Source: Timema cristinae
Taxonomy: Eukaryota > Arthropoda > Insecta > Phasmatodea > Timematidae
Length of the DNA stretch: 64,000 nucleotides
Direction: 5' to 3'
Assembly: GCA_039000515.1 (NCBI GenBank)
Contig: JBCFYV010011135.1
Coordinates: 7,464,490-7,528,489, forward strand
Part shown: in pieces, positions 1-12,339 of the stretch
Position numbering within the stretch: the first letter of the stretch is position 1
How the letters are laid out: each line of letters starts with the position of its first letter
The notes under the pieces: generated by a model
Database searches by the model: none
Told to the model about the DNA's origin: nothing
What the model saw: only the letters and a program-made list of their open reading frames with translations
Made by a program: the position numbers and the translations under genes

Positions 1-13
1 ATTATCCTAGTAA

Positions 14-291
14 GTGGTGACCTGGTGATCAAGGGGTAAGATGTCAGACTTCTGTGCTGGCGGCCGGGGTTCAATCCCCGGTCCCGGCAAAGGTTTATCT
101 TATTTCCAAACCCTTCCTACACCTCTGACAAGACATCTTGTGAATGTGAGGAATGCCAGGCTGCCACCGTGGTTCGGGTTCCACGTTAAACTGTAGGTCC
201 TTCATTTCATCTCCCAATCCCCCAACCATTACACATTCGCATAAGTGCGTATAACCCGAACGGGTAGTAAGACGCGGTGCTAATAATAATA
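14..291 (+). mobile_element. tRNA-derived SINE, family A, full length
   Basis: Family A has a tRNA-like head with an A-box-like GGTGATCAAGGGG and a B box GGTTCAATCC, a conserved body (CTGACAAGACATCTTGTGAA, later CGTATAACCCGAACGGGTAG) and an (AAT)n tail. This copy is complete. It is flanked by a target-site duplication ATTATCCTA at 1-9 and 292-300, with weaker similarity beyond. It sits inside a minus-strand LINE, whose coding sequence resumes at about 301. SINEs of this type are transcribed by RNA polymerase III and mobilised by LINE enzymes. Confidence 0.85.
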
Positions 292-300
292 ATTATCCTA

Positions 301-510
301 ACAATGTCTTTTAATATGTACAGGCTATGTAACTCATAATTATGTAAACTCCTTCACTCCTCAGTACACTCAAACCTTTTTAGACCAAATATCTTCCTAA
401 GTACCTTGTTTTCGAACACCCTAAATCTGTTTCCGTTATGTAAAGGAAAATATCACGTTTCACAACCATAGAAAGCTGGTAAAATTATCGTTTTGTGTGT
501 TGTTAACTTA
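301..510 (-). pseudogene. LINE reverse-transcriptase C-terminal fragment
   Basis: Read on minus, this translates with slips as a typical non-LTR retrotransposon C-terminal region: an LxxFYGCETW-type motif, then RFRVFENKVLRKIFGLKR, then an RSLHNYEL-like segment and an ILKDIVRII stretch that runs into the SINE. The pattern (YGCETW, RVFENRVLRKIFG, LHNEEL) is characteristic of arthropod LINE pol tails. A stop and frame slips show it is dead. The rest of the 3' end should lie beyond the window start, past the SINE. Confidence 0.6.
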
Positions 511-1204
511 AAATTCCATGAAAGCATGCGAGATGCTAACAATTTACTGATAAATTAATATAATGCATTTCTAAAATGCATTATTTTCATACTTTTCAAT
601 CTAATATCGTTATTGCTAGTTAATATTGTTCATACATAGTTTTCATTAACTATGTCAAATGGTTTGTTGTTCATAGTGGTCTCTAAATTATCATACTCCA
701 TTTATGTTATTTGTGTGATCATATACTTAGTCATGAACCATCCTCAAGGGGAGGATGCTCAAATAATATAAATTGTAATATAAAAAAAGACAACAATAGA
801 AGTGAGTGCTATGGAGTTCAAGGTTTTGGATGTTATACCCAAAACATTCAAATACTGAAGCTGGAAACTCTCACATCTGTTGCTAAGCTATCAAAAGGGG
901 TCGTCTACCTCTGGAAAAAGTAAGAGACTGCAACCTGCCTACCATTCACAATAAACAATAGAAAAATATTAGACGTAATACCTTGGGTATGGTGGGGTAT
1001 ATATAATAAAAATTAGTATAAGTCATGGACAGTCGATATTTATTAGCTATAGCTCAATTAGATGTTTAACAGTTCCATTCAATGTTTACATTGTTGTTGT
1101 TGTGAAGTACAAAAGAAATAGATGAAATTCATAAACAACTATGAATTGAAGTCAAAGCTAAAGAGTCTGAGGTTAAATATTCATCAGATTACTTAAATGT
1201 TAAC
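511..1204. other. AT-rich non-coding stretch
   Basis: AT-rich sequence with only short, low-complexity ORFs that lack convincing starts. I recognise no domain, RNA gene or repeat. Confidence 0.5.
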
Positions 1205-1595
1205 TTAAGATGTCACCCATTAGAAATGGCGCATAGTAAATGACAACATGATAATTGGAATTCAAATATTAAATATTCGTGCATTAAAAATGGCACATAG
1301 AAAATGACAACAAGATAGAATAAATTCAAATATTATATATTCGCCCATTAAAATGGGACATAGCAAAGGACAACATGATAAACTAATTTCAAATATAAAA
1401 TATTCGTCCATTAGGCATGGCACATAGCAAATGACAACAAGATATTTTAAGTTCAAATATTAAATACTCGCCCATTAAAATGGGACATAGCAAATGACAA
1501 CATGATAATCTAATTTCAAATATGCAATATTCGTCCATTAGAAATGGGGCATAGCCAATGACAACAAGATAGTTTAAATTTAAATACATAAACAG
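1205..1595. repeat. 63-64-bp minisatellite, six copies
   Basis: The motif ATGG(C/G)(A/G)CATAG recurs at about 1227, 1291, 1354, 1418, 1481 and 1545, a period of 63-64 bp. Each unit also contains AAATGACAACA(A/T)GATA and TTCAAATAT-AATATTCG. The period is near a multiple of three, so overlapping minus-strand ORFs remain open; these are artefacts of the repeat. Confidence 0.85.
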
Positions 1596-2289
1596 TTCCC
1601 GTGAACATTTATTAAATATTACAGTAAATAGACACGATATCGCTAAAACATACTTAATCGGTACAATCGATTATTTATGACTCTACTGGCGATAATGTGC
1701 CCTGACCTTGCAATGAAGTGATCTAAAAAAAAAGTAAAATATATTCCTAACTGTCAAATTTGTTTTAAAGTTTTTTGAATACTAAGCCAAAAAGGAATTT
1801 TTAAAAGATTTACATTTAAAAAAAAAAGAGTTTAATTTGCCGAAAGTGGATCTAGTTCTTACATTTTACGTTGCTGAAAGCCGGAGCTTATCGTATTCCT
1901 GATATGACTCAGGCCCAATTGTAAAGTTCATATCCAAAAGCACCTGAATATATACCCTAAAGCACAGAAGAGGGGAAGATGGGAAAAAAAGGGGGAATAA
2001 CATTCGAGAATACAAAGGAACACAAGAAAGCGCATGTTGATTTGCTTCGGGAGAGCCCGTAGGCGTTCGGGAATCTTCTCGGAGGGGATCTCTTTACTGC
2101 GCAAGTCCACTCAACCCAAGGCGTTGGCTTGAACTTGCCATCCAGTCTTCACAAACAGTATACAATTTTCCCGGTTCAGTGAAGGTGCGTTAGGTGGTTT
2201 TGTGTCGTTCTTCCAAGCAGCCCCAGTCAACAAGCAAACGGGGTAAGTCTTGACTATTTATGTTTGTTTCGTGTCTATCATAAAACATC
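1596..2289. other. non-coding stretch, slightly less AT-rich at 1850-2260
   Basis: No recognisable gene. The part around 1860-2260 has a more balanced base composition, but its short ORFs resemble nothing I know. Confidence 0.4.
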
Positions 2290-2580
2290 CGATGCTACAG
2301 TCATTTCAGCGTTCACTTCTAAACCCCTTTTCTTACAATACTCTAATAAAATTTCTGATTTTATTGCAACAGCTTCCTTACTATTACCCAACAAAGTTAA
2401 ACTCTTTTCATTTTATCATATAATGTAACCCATTTCATACATTCTTGCATAACTCTATTATCATACTCTAAGGATAGATTAAAGAGTAATGGGGAAAGTG
2501 TTTCTCCTTGTTTCAACCCATTATGTAATTTGAAAGTAGCTGATAAGTGACATACAACACATACTCTGCCACGCTATATA
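2290..2580 (-). pseudogene. LINE reverse-transcriptase core fragment
   Basis: The minus-strand translation contains NGLKQGETLSPLLFNLSLEY, the conserved RT block of non-LTR elements (usual form NGLKQGDxLSPLLFNxxLEY). With frame slips it continues into an LLGNSKEA-like piece and an LLEYCKKRGLEVNAE-like piece. The YADD catalytic block expected between them is not intact. It may belong to the same family as the fragment at 301-510, which would be the downstream part, but about 1.8 kb of other sequence separates them. Confidence 0.65.
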
Positions 2581-2924
2581 AATATACCAGTATAGTTAAT
2601 AATTAGGGAGATGATAAATTAACTTTTGGTGACGTAGGTTTTTTGATAATGCAGGCCAGGTATAGGCTCTTTTAAATTCTCGAGATTTTTCGAGTCGAGA
2701 AAGTATTATGATTGTCAAAAAAAATCTCATTCAAGATTTTTATGTATATCGACGTTTCATGACACACTGAACCCAAAAAAGTGTTTTATACGATTCCTCT
2801 TGTGTGGCTGTGACTTAGCATAGCTTACTTAAGGGCGAAAAGCAAGAAATATATTTTCTTAAAATTTGATTTTACAATTTTTTATTAATTTTCCTTAAAT
2901 TTAAAAATTACATTTTGACACAGT
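2581..2924. other. AT-rich stretch with a dispersed repeat fragment
   Basis: The segment near 2715-2790 (ATTCAAGATTTTTATG, CGACGTTTCA, ACTGAACCCAAAA) matches 16900-16975, so it is part of a dispersed repeat of unknown class. Nothing coding is seen. Confidence 0.45.
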
Positions 2925-3095
2925 AATCATACCTGGGACCTTTGGCACATTAAGCCAAATTTCTTACCACTGAGTTATCAAAGAGTCCTCCCATGCTCAA
3001 GATAAATCTTCGTTAATATTTTAGGGCAGAGTCTATGATCGAAGTGAGGAAAATTTTCATCTATATATGAGTAATAATCGTCATCATTGATCACA
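2925..3095 (-). repeat. tRNA-like repeat, family C, decayed
   Basis: Minus-strand tRNA-like head (…GATAACTCAGTGGTAAGAAA…, B-box side decayed) followed by the linker GGGCAGAGTCTATGAT. The same arrangement occurs at 31812-32085, where two heads face each other. A weak right arm (ATATGAGTAATAATCGTC) follows the linker here too, so this is probably an older copy of the same foldback unit. Confidence 0.55.
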
Positions 3096-3734
3096 TAGAT
3101 TATAATTAATTTTGATTAATTTCTCACCTAAATCTGTATAAGATATTTCCCATGAAAATGAATTTGAGGCTACTTGACTTAGGTGGAAATAGCCAATTAT
3201 TACTATATCATAGAATTTGTTAGACACAAAATAACTTTTTATATCAAAGTTATAGTACTTCTAAATAGAAAAAACTTTTATTTGAAAGAATATTTACAAG
3301 ATCAATATTCTCCGAATTAGAGGAAACTATATTTCTAATAGGAGCTTTAGAAATGGGGAGTTGAAAATGTACACAGCAAATAATATGTATTTGTTTAATT
3401 TCGGGTAAAATCCATAGGAAATCGAGACGTTCATTTCCCCCCCCCCCATCACATTTCTATATCAATGTCTGTTATATCGTTTCACATATCCTAGAAGTTT
3501 TAAGTAACTGTCTACATTTTTACTAGTTTTAGGAGCTAGAAAGTCTGGGCAATGCTCCGATCCATTTATTATATTATTTATCTATAAGCCCGTTGAGATT
3601 GGCGAGCCAGAAGAAAACAGGTCACAGATCTTGGGTTATAGAATACTCAAATAGAGAAGAAGTATTATTAAGCGATATAAGTCAGATTAATATAAGATGA
3701 GAAGATTAATAGAGTTACTAAAACAGTATACTCC
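3096..3734. other. AT-rich non-coding stretch
   Basis: Contains a poly-C run near 3437-3447. I see no gene or recognisable element. Confidence 0.4.
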
Positions 3735-3959
3735 TGTGTTGGGAGTCCGGGGTTCAATCGTAGGTCCCGGCACAGATTTATCTGATTCCCAAACCCTTCC
3801 TTCATCTCTGACAAGACGTGTATTAATCACAACTTGTGAATGTGTGGAAAAGCAAGGCCTCCACCATGGTTCGGATCCCACGTTAAATTGTAGGTCCTCA
3901 ATTTAATCTCACAATCACCTTACCATTACATATTAGCGTAAGTGCGTATAACCCGAACG

Positions 3960-4023
<64 letters not shown>

Positions 4024-4078
4024 GTAACAACAATAATAATAATAACAATAATAATAATAACAATAATAATAACAAGTA
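3735..4078 (+). mobile_element. SINE family A, 5'-truncated, long (AAT)n tail
   Basis: Starts within the tRNA-like head just before the B box (GGTTCAATCG) and carries the family body. It has the long-variant insert GTGTATTAATCACAA after ACAAGAC, shared with the copies at 16050 and 57838. The tail at 3959-4078 is a 120-bp (AAT)n run with some AAC units. The poly-leucine minus-strand ORF here is a reading of the tail. Confidence 0.8.
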
Positions 4079-4350
4079 AATGATGTTTGTGATTAAAAAT
4101 AAAGGGAAATATAACATAAAATATATTATTAAAATCTTTAGTAAAATGTGTAAAAGGGTTAAATAGTTAAACATAAATTTTATTTTTTTAGATTGACTTG
4201 AGTAAGTGAAATAATCTAACTTAAAGTTTTCTCAAAGAGATATGAAAAGTACTATACGCTACTCCAACATGTTATAAATAAATCTCAGGTAGGTCTAACG
4301 ATATTAGGTGTCATCTATAAACCATGTAACGCTTTGAGGGGGGGAGGGGA

Positions 4351-4467
4351 GCTCTAATGTCTACATGCTGTTACATGGGGGGACGGGGAACTCTAATGTC
4401 TACATGCTGTTACATGGGGGGACGGGGAGCTCTAATGCCTACATGCTGTTACATGGGGGGAGGGTGG
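4351..4467. repeat. 39-bp tandem repeat, three copies
   Basis: GCTCTAATGTCTACATGCTG followed by TTACATGGGGGGACGGGG, repeated at 4351, 4390 and 4429. The unit is a multiple of three, which explains the repetitive short ORF across it. Confidence 0.85.
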
Positions 4468-4479
4468 GGTATATCAAAT

Positions 4480-5224
4480 TGTTATGTAATAAAGATCTTA
4501 ACCAAATTGTAATGTTCAAAAATAATATTATTGTTCATGTAACATACTCATACATGTAACATTATCATACTTATAAATAACTTCCGAATATCTGTGGCTT
4601 TGAAAATGCAAATTTAGCACTTTTTTTTATTAATAATTCGAATGTGTTTACGTGTTATTGTCTGCCCGAGACTACGAATGCCAAGCACATTCGAAAACAC
4701 ATATTTTCATGCGCATGAGCGTGACATGTGTATACTCACCACACTTGTTTAAAGTGGTCCAATCTAATGACCCCCTCATGTGCTTTTAGTTGGATAACAG
4801 CTGTCAGTCGAAGCAGCCTTAATTTATAAGTATTGTTTAGTTTGAGTATAATTTAGATTCATACTGCACAATCTCTTACATTGGCCGTGAATAATTGCTT
4901 GTGTTTGTACAAAAACAAAAATAATTTCTTCAAAAAGAGGATACTTGTTCATTGGTTGCAAATACAAAGCGATATCCATAAAAAAAACACAGTGGAATAG
5001 TCTCTAAAAGATGTAGTGAAATGTAAAGAAGCAAAAGTAAAGAATTTTTCTCAAGGAAAGTTTGAGGAGTCCAGCAATAGTGTTATTTCTTTATATCAGC
5101 AGCATGTCATGAAAAGTAAAGCTTCAAATATCATTAATTATTTTCTAAAGGTAGGTGAATTAAAGCCTTTACTTTTTCCCTTCTCATAAATTATTGTATA
5201 CATATATAAATGCAACTATTATAC
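4480..5224. other. AT-rich non-coding stretch
   Basis: No recognisable gene, RNA or repeat apart from short A/T runs. Confidence 0.4.
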
Positions 5225-5645
5225 ACCCGCTACGGTGGCTGCATTGTCTAAATTGTCGTTCTTTCAATAGAATAGACGGCCGATGTTGGGGAGATGGGAT
5301 TCGATTACCAGCCAGAGCTACTGAGAGTTACTTTTTCTAAATGGTTTCCTACTCTCCCTCCATGCAAATGCTGGTAGATTTCCTTTAAAATCCTACCATT
5401 TTAATATACATTTTGAAGGGTGGTATAGTCAAATTGTAGTTATTCTAACTATTTTGTATTATATTTGTTTAATGGAGTAGAAATGAGGAAGGTAGAATTT
5501 TAGAGGTAATCTACGCTTATTAACGTGGAGAGAGAATATAAAACCATTTAGTAAAAGCCATTATGAGTACACCCGACAGGTATTAGAAACCCAATCTCTG
5601 CTTCATTGGTCATCGAGTTTTTTTGAGAGTGAAGCCCAGATCCAA
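5225..5645. mobile_element. two SINE family B copies, tail to tail
   Basis: Family B has a tRNA-like head (…GGGATTCGATTACCAG…) followed by a CTCTCCCTCCATGCAAATGC-type body. A plus copy spans about 5225-5430. A minus copy spans about 5465-5645 and ends in the complementary head (CCCAATCTCTGC … GAGAGTGA). The two bodies form an imperfect inverted repeat that could fold. Confidence 0.6.
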
Positions 5646-7584
5646 GATTTATGATGGCCCTAAACATGAGTAGAGGTATTGATGAGTTAACTAAATTAAA
5701 ATTGTAGATTAATCTAAAATATAATTTAGAAAAGTTGTATGCCTGGAATTGTTTGAATAGCTCTCCATTTGATGATAATATGACTATCCAAATATTGCAC
5801 AATATTAATAAATATGTCTTCCTTCAGCGTCAAGCATCATGTGTGGGCACTTTAACATTATGTAGCGCCACTACAGATAGGGGCCATCCTACTCAGCACA
5901 TAGTAGTGTGTATGGCTCTTACTCAAATCTCAAATTTGACATCCATAGCATAAATATAATAGAGATTATTCCTCGTGAGCCTGAAGAATTAGAGCTAAAC
6001 GTTTTTATGTCTGTACAAATAATAATACTCTCTTAAATAATTTATAATCAGGATTTAAAATGGATTTTAAGGAGTCTTAAATCTGAATCCCCTCCTTTAG
6101 TCCAACAAAACTTCCCTAGTAAAAAATGGCTTTCGTTCTTGGTGAGAAAAGTTACGTAACACAGGTTGGGGGAGGGGGACTAGGCTTAATATCTACATGG
6201 GAGAAGGGAGGCCTAAAAAGCGTTACGTGGTTTATGGACGACCCCTAATGGCGAGGGATATTTTATGAGTGACTCACGCCAGTGGGGACACGGACTAAAC
6301 GTCAAGGTCACGACGTCTTAATTATTAGTGACCGGGAGATGTGGGTTTAATCTTGGGCAGTTAGCTTGGAAGGTGTTTTTTTAAAGACATTTTAACTCTG
6401 GCTACATGCAAATAACAATACATTTACTCTAAATATGTTAACCTTATGGATGTAATTAAAAGGATATCTCTGATAAGTAGTAAGATTCCGTGCATGGCGA
6501 ATAAAGTATTCTTTTTATTACGTCTTCTTTAAATAACATAATCATATTAATAATAGTATAAATAATGGTGCTATAACTCTCTATATTTAGTTGTTGTGAA
6601 GTTGAAAACACGTGACATTTGAACATAAAACTTTTGGAGTCTTAGGTAACAAAGATGGGTGAGAAGGGGGAAGGGGGGTATAGAGTTGAAAATAAGACCC
6701 TTATATAGGACTATCCTCAACCCATTGAACAAATTGTAAAAAGTAAAAATAATCGTTGTCTACCCCACCCCAATACTCTTACAACCTCAAATACGTGAAC
6801 TATAAATTGGGACAGATAACCCTTTTGTGTTCTTCGAAGTGCTTCAAAAATAGTGATGGTAAAAAACTCTCCCCCAACCAAGCTAGCAGGTGGTGGCCAG
6901 CTCCTGCCTCTATAGAGTCTCACGTCCTTCACAATAAACTTCCAAGCAATTTTAACAACAAGCTGCGCAAGAACTCAGTTAAGTCTGGGAGTGTGTGTGT
7001 GTGTGTGTGTAGATCGATGGATCTTGTTTAGAAAATGGACCATTTCGAAGAGAATACACGGCCAAGGGAGGACCAGGGTGAGAATGAGATAAGCTTTTAT
7101 AAAAATGTTGAAAATATATTTTCTCAATTTGATGTGGTTGGTGATAGTTCAGAAAGCTACGTCTTAACGAGGAAATAGAGTAAAACTATATTAATATAGA
7201 CACGTATTTTCTCTTACCTCTTCCCCCTTTATACTAACTGGTCGGGGTTCACGTGTTTTAATTACACTAATGAATTAGGGATGATAAAGGTTGAATTTTA
7301 TATTAAAATGTATCCTTACTCGTGGTGTGGAAAAGCTAGCAATCTTGTATGAAATACACCCTCGGAATATCTGGCCAGGATTCAATCCCTGGCACAACGT
7401 ATTTGGCAAAATACAACGGACTATTCCGCAAGTTTACTGAGGTGAGTGATCCACAACCTTGAAGGTTTAACGTTTTGATACTCTAGTCCTAGTTTATATG
7501 ATAATGAAGGGATGATTCAAAGAAATGTAGTAAATTGGTTTAAAAATTGCAAGGAAAAAGCTCAAAAAGTTAATATTTTTACTA
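5646..7584. other. non-coding stretch with a (GT)n microsatellite
   Basis: A (GT)n run lies at about 6991-7010. Short ORFs at 5735-5953 and 6756-7031 have no recognisable domain. A short piece near 7375-7400 (CCAGGATTCAATCCCTGG) looks like a tRNA-like B box but lacks the rest of a head. Confidence 0.4.
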
Positions 7585-8125
7585 AACAAATCCTAGCCTT
7601 GTATTCCAATGGAATGAATTCGTAGCGATTGTTGACTTGTGTTTTGAAGAAGTTGACACGTTTAAATTCTTCTAACTGCACTCACAGACAAAAATGGGAT
7701 TCATGAGGTAGTTAGAAACCAAATTCCTGAAGACCATTTTTGCTATTACTTAGTTTTTTAAGCCTTTGTCATATCGAATTTTGTCTCGAAATATTAATCT
7801 AAGAATATACAAAACTATAATCAGACTCACTACTCTTTACGGATGTGAAGCGTGTTCTCTCACTTTTTACTCAGATAATAAATTGAGAGTTTTTTAAACA
7901 AAGAGCTTAGAAAGATATGTGTACCTAAGTGGAATAAGCCAAAAAGTATCAGGAGAAAGTTTCTTCGTGAATAATGATTTGGAAGAATCTACAAACATAT
8001 TAAGGATAATCAAGTAGGAATGGTGATAAGGAACATATGGGCGAAACAGGCCGTGCACAGGGGGTGGTAGAACTAAGGGATAAAAGGGGCAATGCCCCAC
8101 TGGAAAATATGTGCAGTCCCTTGGA
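7585..8125 (+). pseudogene. LINE pol C-terminal fragment, plus strand
   Basis: Joining frames by eye gives the tail of a LINE polyprotein: an FEEVDTFKFF piece, LTDKNGIHEVVRNQIPE, then LRIYKTIIRLTTLYGCEACS, a KLRVF piece and a weak DLEESTNILRIIK segment. Known families have FEEVxxFKYLG, LTDKNxIxEEIxxRI and LRIYKTIIRPVxLYGCExW in the same order. Several stops and frame slips show it is inactive. Confidence 0.6.
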
Positions 8126-8623
8126 AACCTCTAATTTATAGGATACGAAGTTGAACTATGAACTTGAAACAAAAACAAAATGACTTTTAGATACATTTAA
8201 ATTTGACTATTTTCTGGAGAAGACAACTTATAAAGGGATATAATATTTGAGAAAATTCGTGGGAGAAGTAATCCAAATAGCTTCTACATGCATTCACATT
8301 TATGAAAATAATTGAGTGGGGAGACCCCTTCCAAATTTTTCAGAGAATATAACTTAAAAAAAAATGAGTAAGATCATAGTTGAAGATATCTTGTAAGGAT
8401 ATCAGTATGTAAAAATTTCAAAAAATATTTAAGTATCCAAGTAGTATATAGGGGTATCAAATATTTGAAAACATTTGGAGGGAGGATTACTCTAAATTGT
8501 TTTCGAAAGAGTATAGTTTCCCAAAATTTGGGGACGTAACACTCAAAATTAGTTACAGACAAAACGGGAAGTGGTGTGTACGTGGGTGTCTTTTAATAAA
8601 TTAGCCCCTCTTTAAATATATTT
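8126..8623. other. AT-rich non-coding stretch
   Basis: Nothing recognised. Confidence 0.4.
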
Positions 8624-8848
8624 GTTCAATCCTCGGTCCCGGCTCAGATTTATCTGATTACCAAACCCTTCCTTCACCTCTGACAAGACATCTTGTGAAT
8701 TTGGGGAATGCCAGGCCTCCACCGTGGTTCGGATTCCACGTTAAACTGTAGGTCGTTCATTTCATCTCACAATCACCCTACCATTACACATTAGCGTAAG
8801 TGCGTACAACCCGAATGGGTAGTAAGACGTGGTGCTAATAATAATAAT
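8624..8848 (+). mobile_element. SINE family A, 5'-truncated
   Basis: Begins at the B box (GTTCAATCCTCGGTCCCGGC), then the full family A body of the short variant (ACAAGACATCTTGTGAAT) and a short (AAT)n tail. Truncation at the 5' end is what incomplete reverse transcription would give. Confidence 0.8.
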
Positions 8849-9391
8849 TTAAATGTATTTCACACCATCTAATATTCTTGAAGGGGAAGCTGAAATACTT
8901 GCATCAAACTGAAATAACTTCTAGAGGCATACAGTTTTACACATTTTTTGAAGGAAGTCCACCACAAATATTCTCTACAAATATCCAAATTTAAAAAAAA
9001 ATCTGGGGAAATTACTCCATAAAACCTATAAAAATAATGTAATTTTTAAAATTCGGGGAAGAGGACCACTCCAAATATCTATTTGGCTCATCCAATTTAC
9101 AAAAATATATTGTTATGGAGGGGTGGAAGAGTTGTATTCAGAGCCCTAACACAATCAACAATTCACGGTCCACCCCCACTGGGCATGAACACAACTTTTA
9201 GCAGGGAACTCTGAATATATAAGAACTCTTAATTGTCTGAGAAGTCGATGCGAGGTTAATGTGATCACTGATTTGAAGGAAGTGTCGTGTCAGCTTAGGG
9301 ATTACCTCAGGAAAAACTTGAATGGAAAGCTAACGTTCTGATGGGCTTAATTATTCAAAATACTCATTGGCAGATAGTTAGGTAACTAGTC
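8849..9391. other. AT-rich non-coding stretch
   Basis: Nothing recognised. Confidence 0.4.
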
Positions 9392-9700
9392 CTGATTAAT
9401 ATAGTTTCTAGCTCTGGCTGGTCTTTGTTCCAGCTAGGATTTATCCATATTCTTGCTCTAAGGAGGGTTTGTTCTAGCTCCGATTAATCCATGTTCTAGC
9501 TCTGATCTGTCCATATTCTGGCTCTGAGTGGGCTTTGTTCTATCTATGATTAATATATGTTCTAGCTCTGAGTGATCTTTTATCTAGCTCTGATTAATCC
9601 ATCTTCTGGCTCTGAGTGGTATTTGTTACACCTACGATTCATCCATGTTCTAGCTCAGAACAATCTATATTCTTAGTTTGAGTTATTTAATTTCAAGCCC
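9392..9700. repeat. degenerate minisatellite of about 27/54 bp
   Basis: Recurrent GTTCTAGCTCTGATTAATCC alternating with ATTCTGGCTCTGAGTGG. The half-unit is about 27 bp and the full unit about 54 bp, in at least five diverged copies. Confidence 0.65.
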
Positions 9701-10110
9701 TGATCTATTTTTCTTCTTGCCTAAAGCTGATTATATTCAAATCCTTATTAATTTATATTCTGGACCTAAGCTTTCTACCATCCATCTCTTGTAAATAAAA
9801 CCAAAACTTCACCACTTCTTCCATACAGAATATTTCTCAAAAACTTTGGTGCAGAATGAAGAGACAAGACTCATGAAAGAGAACCCTTATTTTTATTGTA
9901 GTCTCCTGGTAAGACGTAGTGACCTAGAAAACAGGCCAAAATAAAGAGTGTGCTATGAAAACAGTTTAGTGATATCACTTCAATGTAGCTCAGAAACAAG
10001 GTAAAATGGGACATGTTTATATCAACTTTTCTCATTGCTGTTGTGTCTCCTTTCCGCTGCTGAGATGGTATCGTATATCCTGTATAGTTTGGTGATGTAT
10101 ATAATACTCT

Positions 10111-10371
10111 AGCCTGGGCCGTATGAGAGAATGAGCCTTAATAGATACTAATTGGATGCTCAACGTAAGAGTCGTTTATTTGCTTGCCAATACAAGTTGC
10201 GCTAAGATTTTTCCGGGAAATGACGTCATACACACAATCACAATAGCCTCGTCCCGAGAACACTGTGCGGCTACTCACTACTTAGTGTCTACTCATAATA
10301 ACGCGTGAGGCTTCAGGCCTACTGAGCATCCACAGTGTATTTACTCAGGCTCGTTCTTAATACGGCCCTAG
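10111..10371. mobile_element. inverted-repeat MITE of about 260 bp
   Basis: The left end CTGGGCCGTATGAGAGAATG reads, complementary and with mismatches, at the right end (CTAGGGCCGTATTAAGAACG on minus). GGATGCTCA recurs further in on both arms. Terminal inverted repeats of about 50-60 bp enclose a short non-coding core that contains a palindromic TGACGTCA at 10221-10228. I could not fix a target-site duplication, so the superfamily is open. Confidence 0.6.
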
Positions 10372-12339
10372 TGACAGTTTTTAAAGTTGAAGGGTAGAGG
10401 AAGAGGTTAAAAGTCCCAAATTAAGCTATTGATGGCATCTGTAGGGCCAGTATGGTCCAACTGCTACTGCCCCCACTCATTGAACGTGTGGCCTTCGCAT
10501 TATCCTGAAAGTAAAACACTAGGGGTAGATGTTTAATAAACAAATAAAAATTGGCATTTTATTGTCCATTTATTTGATTCGGAATAATATGTATAAATAT
10601 ACATTTATAATGCTGGGTTTCTTTGTGAAAGTGTATGTGCATGTATTGCATTTTTAGGAGGTAAATGTTTTTTGAAATTAAAACTAGAATGTTACTTTCA
10701 ACCAAAAATACAATTTAGAATAAGTATTGATCATTATTGTTTGTTAAGTGTTGTTTGTAGGCCTATATTAAGTTTATAGGATTAATTAATATATGTAAAA
10801 AGAGCCTACGGTGCAGTGATATTAAAAGAGCTTTATATAAATGATTTACTTGGGTCCGTATGTGGTTTAAGATATAAAATAGGCTGTCCTTAAAAATTGT
10901 GTGTTATATGACTTTCACCGTTTTTCTTCTGTACCCTTCAGCTATATTCTCTTCCGAAGCTCAAAAACTGCTATCCTTTATTGGCTTGTTCCTTTTTGAA
11001 CATTTAGAAGCCTCTCTCTCTCACAAAATAAAGTTTTCCCAGGTAACAGCAACAACCACGGGTAAAGTAGTTCGGGTGGGAACTTTTGTTATTGTTGAGC
11101 TGAGTGTGTTGTATCAGGACTGCAGTAGAATGGAGGAGGTAGCGGTGCAATACCATAACAAAAGAAAACAGCAGCTTTAGGTATTCAGACACATATTATG
11201 CACCAATGTTCCCCTCGTAAAGGTCTACAGCTTACAAGAGATATATCTAGAGACTCTTAGCAAGTTCCTCATTAGAATATATATGTGTACATAAATCAAA
11301 GTATTATTTTTGTAAAAAACCACCAAGATCCCTTATAAAGTGAAACCTACCTTAAATGGAATTACAAAGGTCCAGGATATTTTCAGATAAAACCAGGTTT
11401 CCATTTAATGAAGGTTTGTATAAAAAACTTAACCTGGTTCATGCATGTAGGTAAGATAAAATAAAATATCATATTCATTTATATATTCACAATATTATTG
11501 GGCATATGAAACCATTGCATTGAAAATAAAAAAGTACTTTTTTTTTATTCTACTTAACAGACAATTTATCTTGTTCATTCGCATGAATCACTTTTACTCT
11601 GATATTAAGATCAAGCACAACTCTTGTCTTTGAAGCTATCATGGCAACAGCCAAACTAAGATAGAAATGTAGCCATAGATCACTTATTGAGTAACATTTA
11701 CGGAAGAGGTAAGTAATTGGATTTCAATACAGGATGGTGGTGTACAGCTAAAAGCTGAATTCCAAAGTTGATTGACAAGTCATTATCGTGGAAACTGGGA
11801 AGAACAGAGTTAAAAATCAAGAAGCGATTACAGTACACAATTCTGTAAGCAAGGTAACAAAAGAACTACAAAATAGAAAGGAAATACCTGATTTCACATT
11901 TCAACTCCTATTAAGGGCCTGGTCAATGGTCGTTGGAAGTGAAGAGTCGCATAAACGCCAGCCCTTAATTTACCAGAAGAAACCAATTGAATAATACTTT
12001 GTCTTCGGCGGCTCAGTCAGCCCACAGTGTTGCCAGATCTATCAGAACCTTAGAGCCTGCCCCCCTTCCCTTCACCCATCCATTGAGTGAGAATGAATCA
12101 GCAAGCAAACAAAGCTATAATCGTCTGAAACCTTTATCTCAGGTAGAAATCACCTCTGTATTGAATAGGGGTAGAGTACAAAATTGTACATATCCTTTAC
12201 GAGTACCTAAGATTGTCACAAAGAGAAGGTAGGCAATGCATTTGTCAACTTGTATGTCTTCATTGACATTCATCCTGTCCAAAGCATACACGAATTGGAA
12301 GATTTCTAGCTCTCAGATATGTTCATTCTTAATCAAATT
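10372..12339. other. non-coding stretch
   Basis: Short ORFs at 10899-11180 and 11788-12232 do not resemble known proteins. I cannot exclude a small exon, but I see no supported splice structure. Confidence 0.35.

Noticed and set aside
1205..1595. CRISPR-like array
   Set aside because: Whole 63-bp units are repeated with no unique spacers, and the context is a eukaryotic genome.
3926..4174. Poly-leucine ORF on minus
   Set aside because: A translation of the (AAT)n SINE tail.
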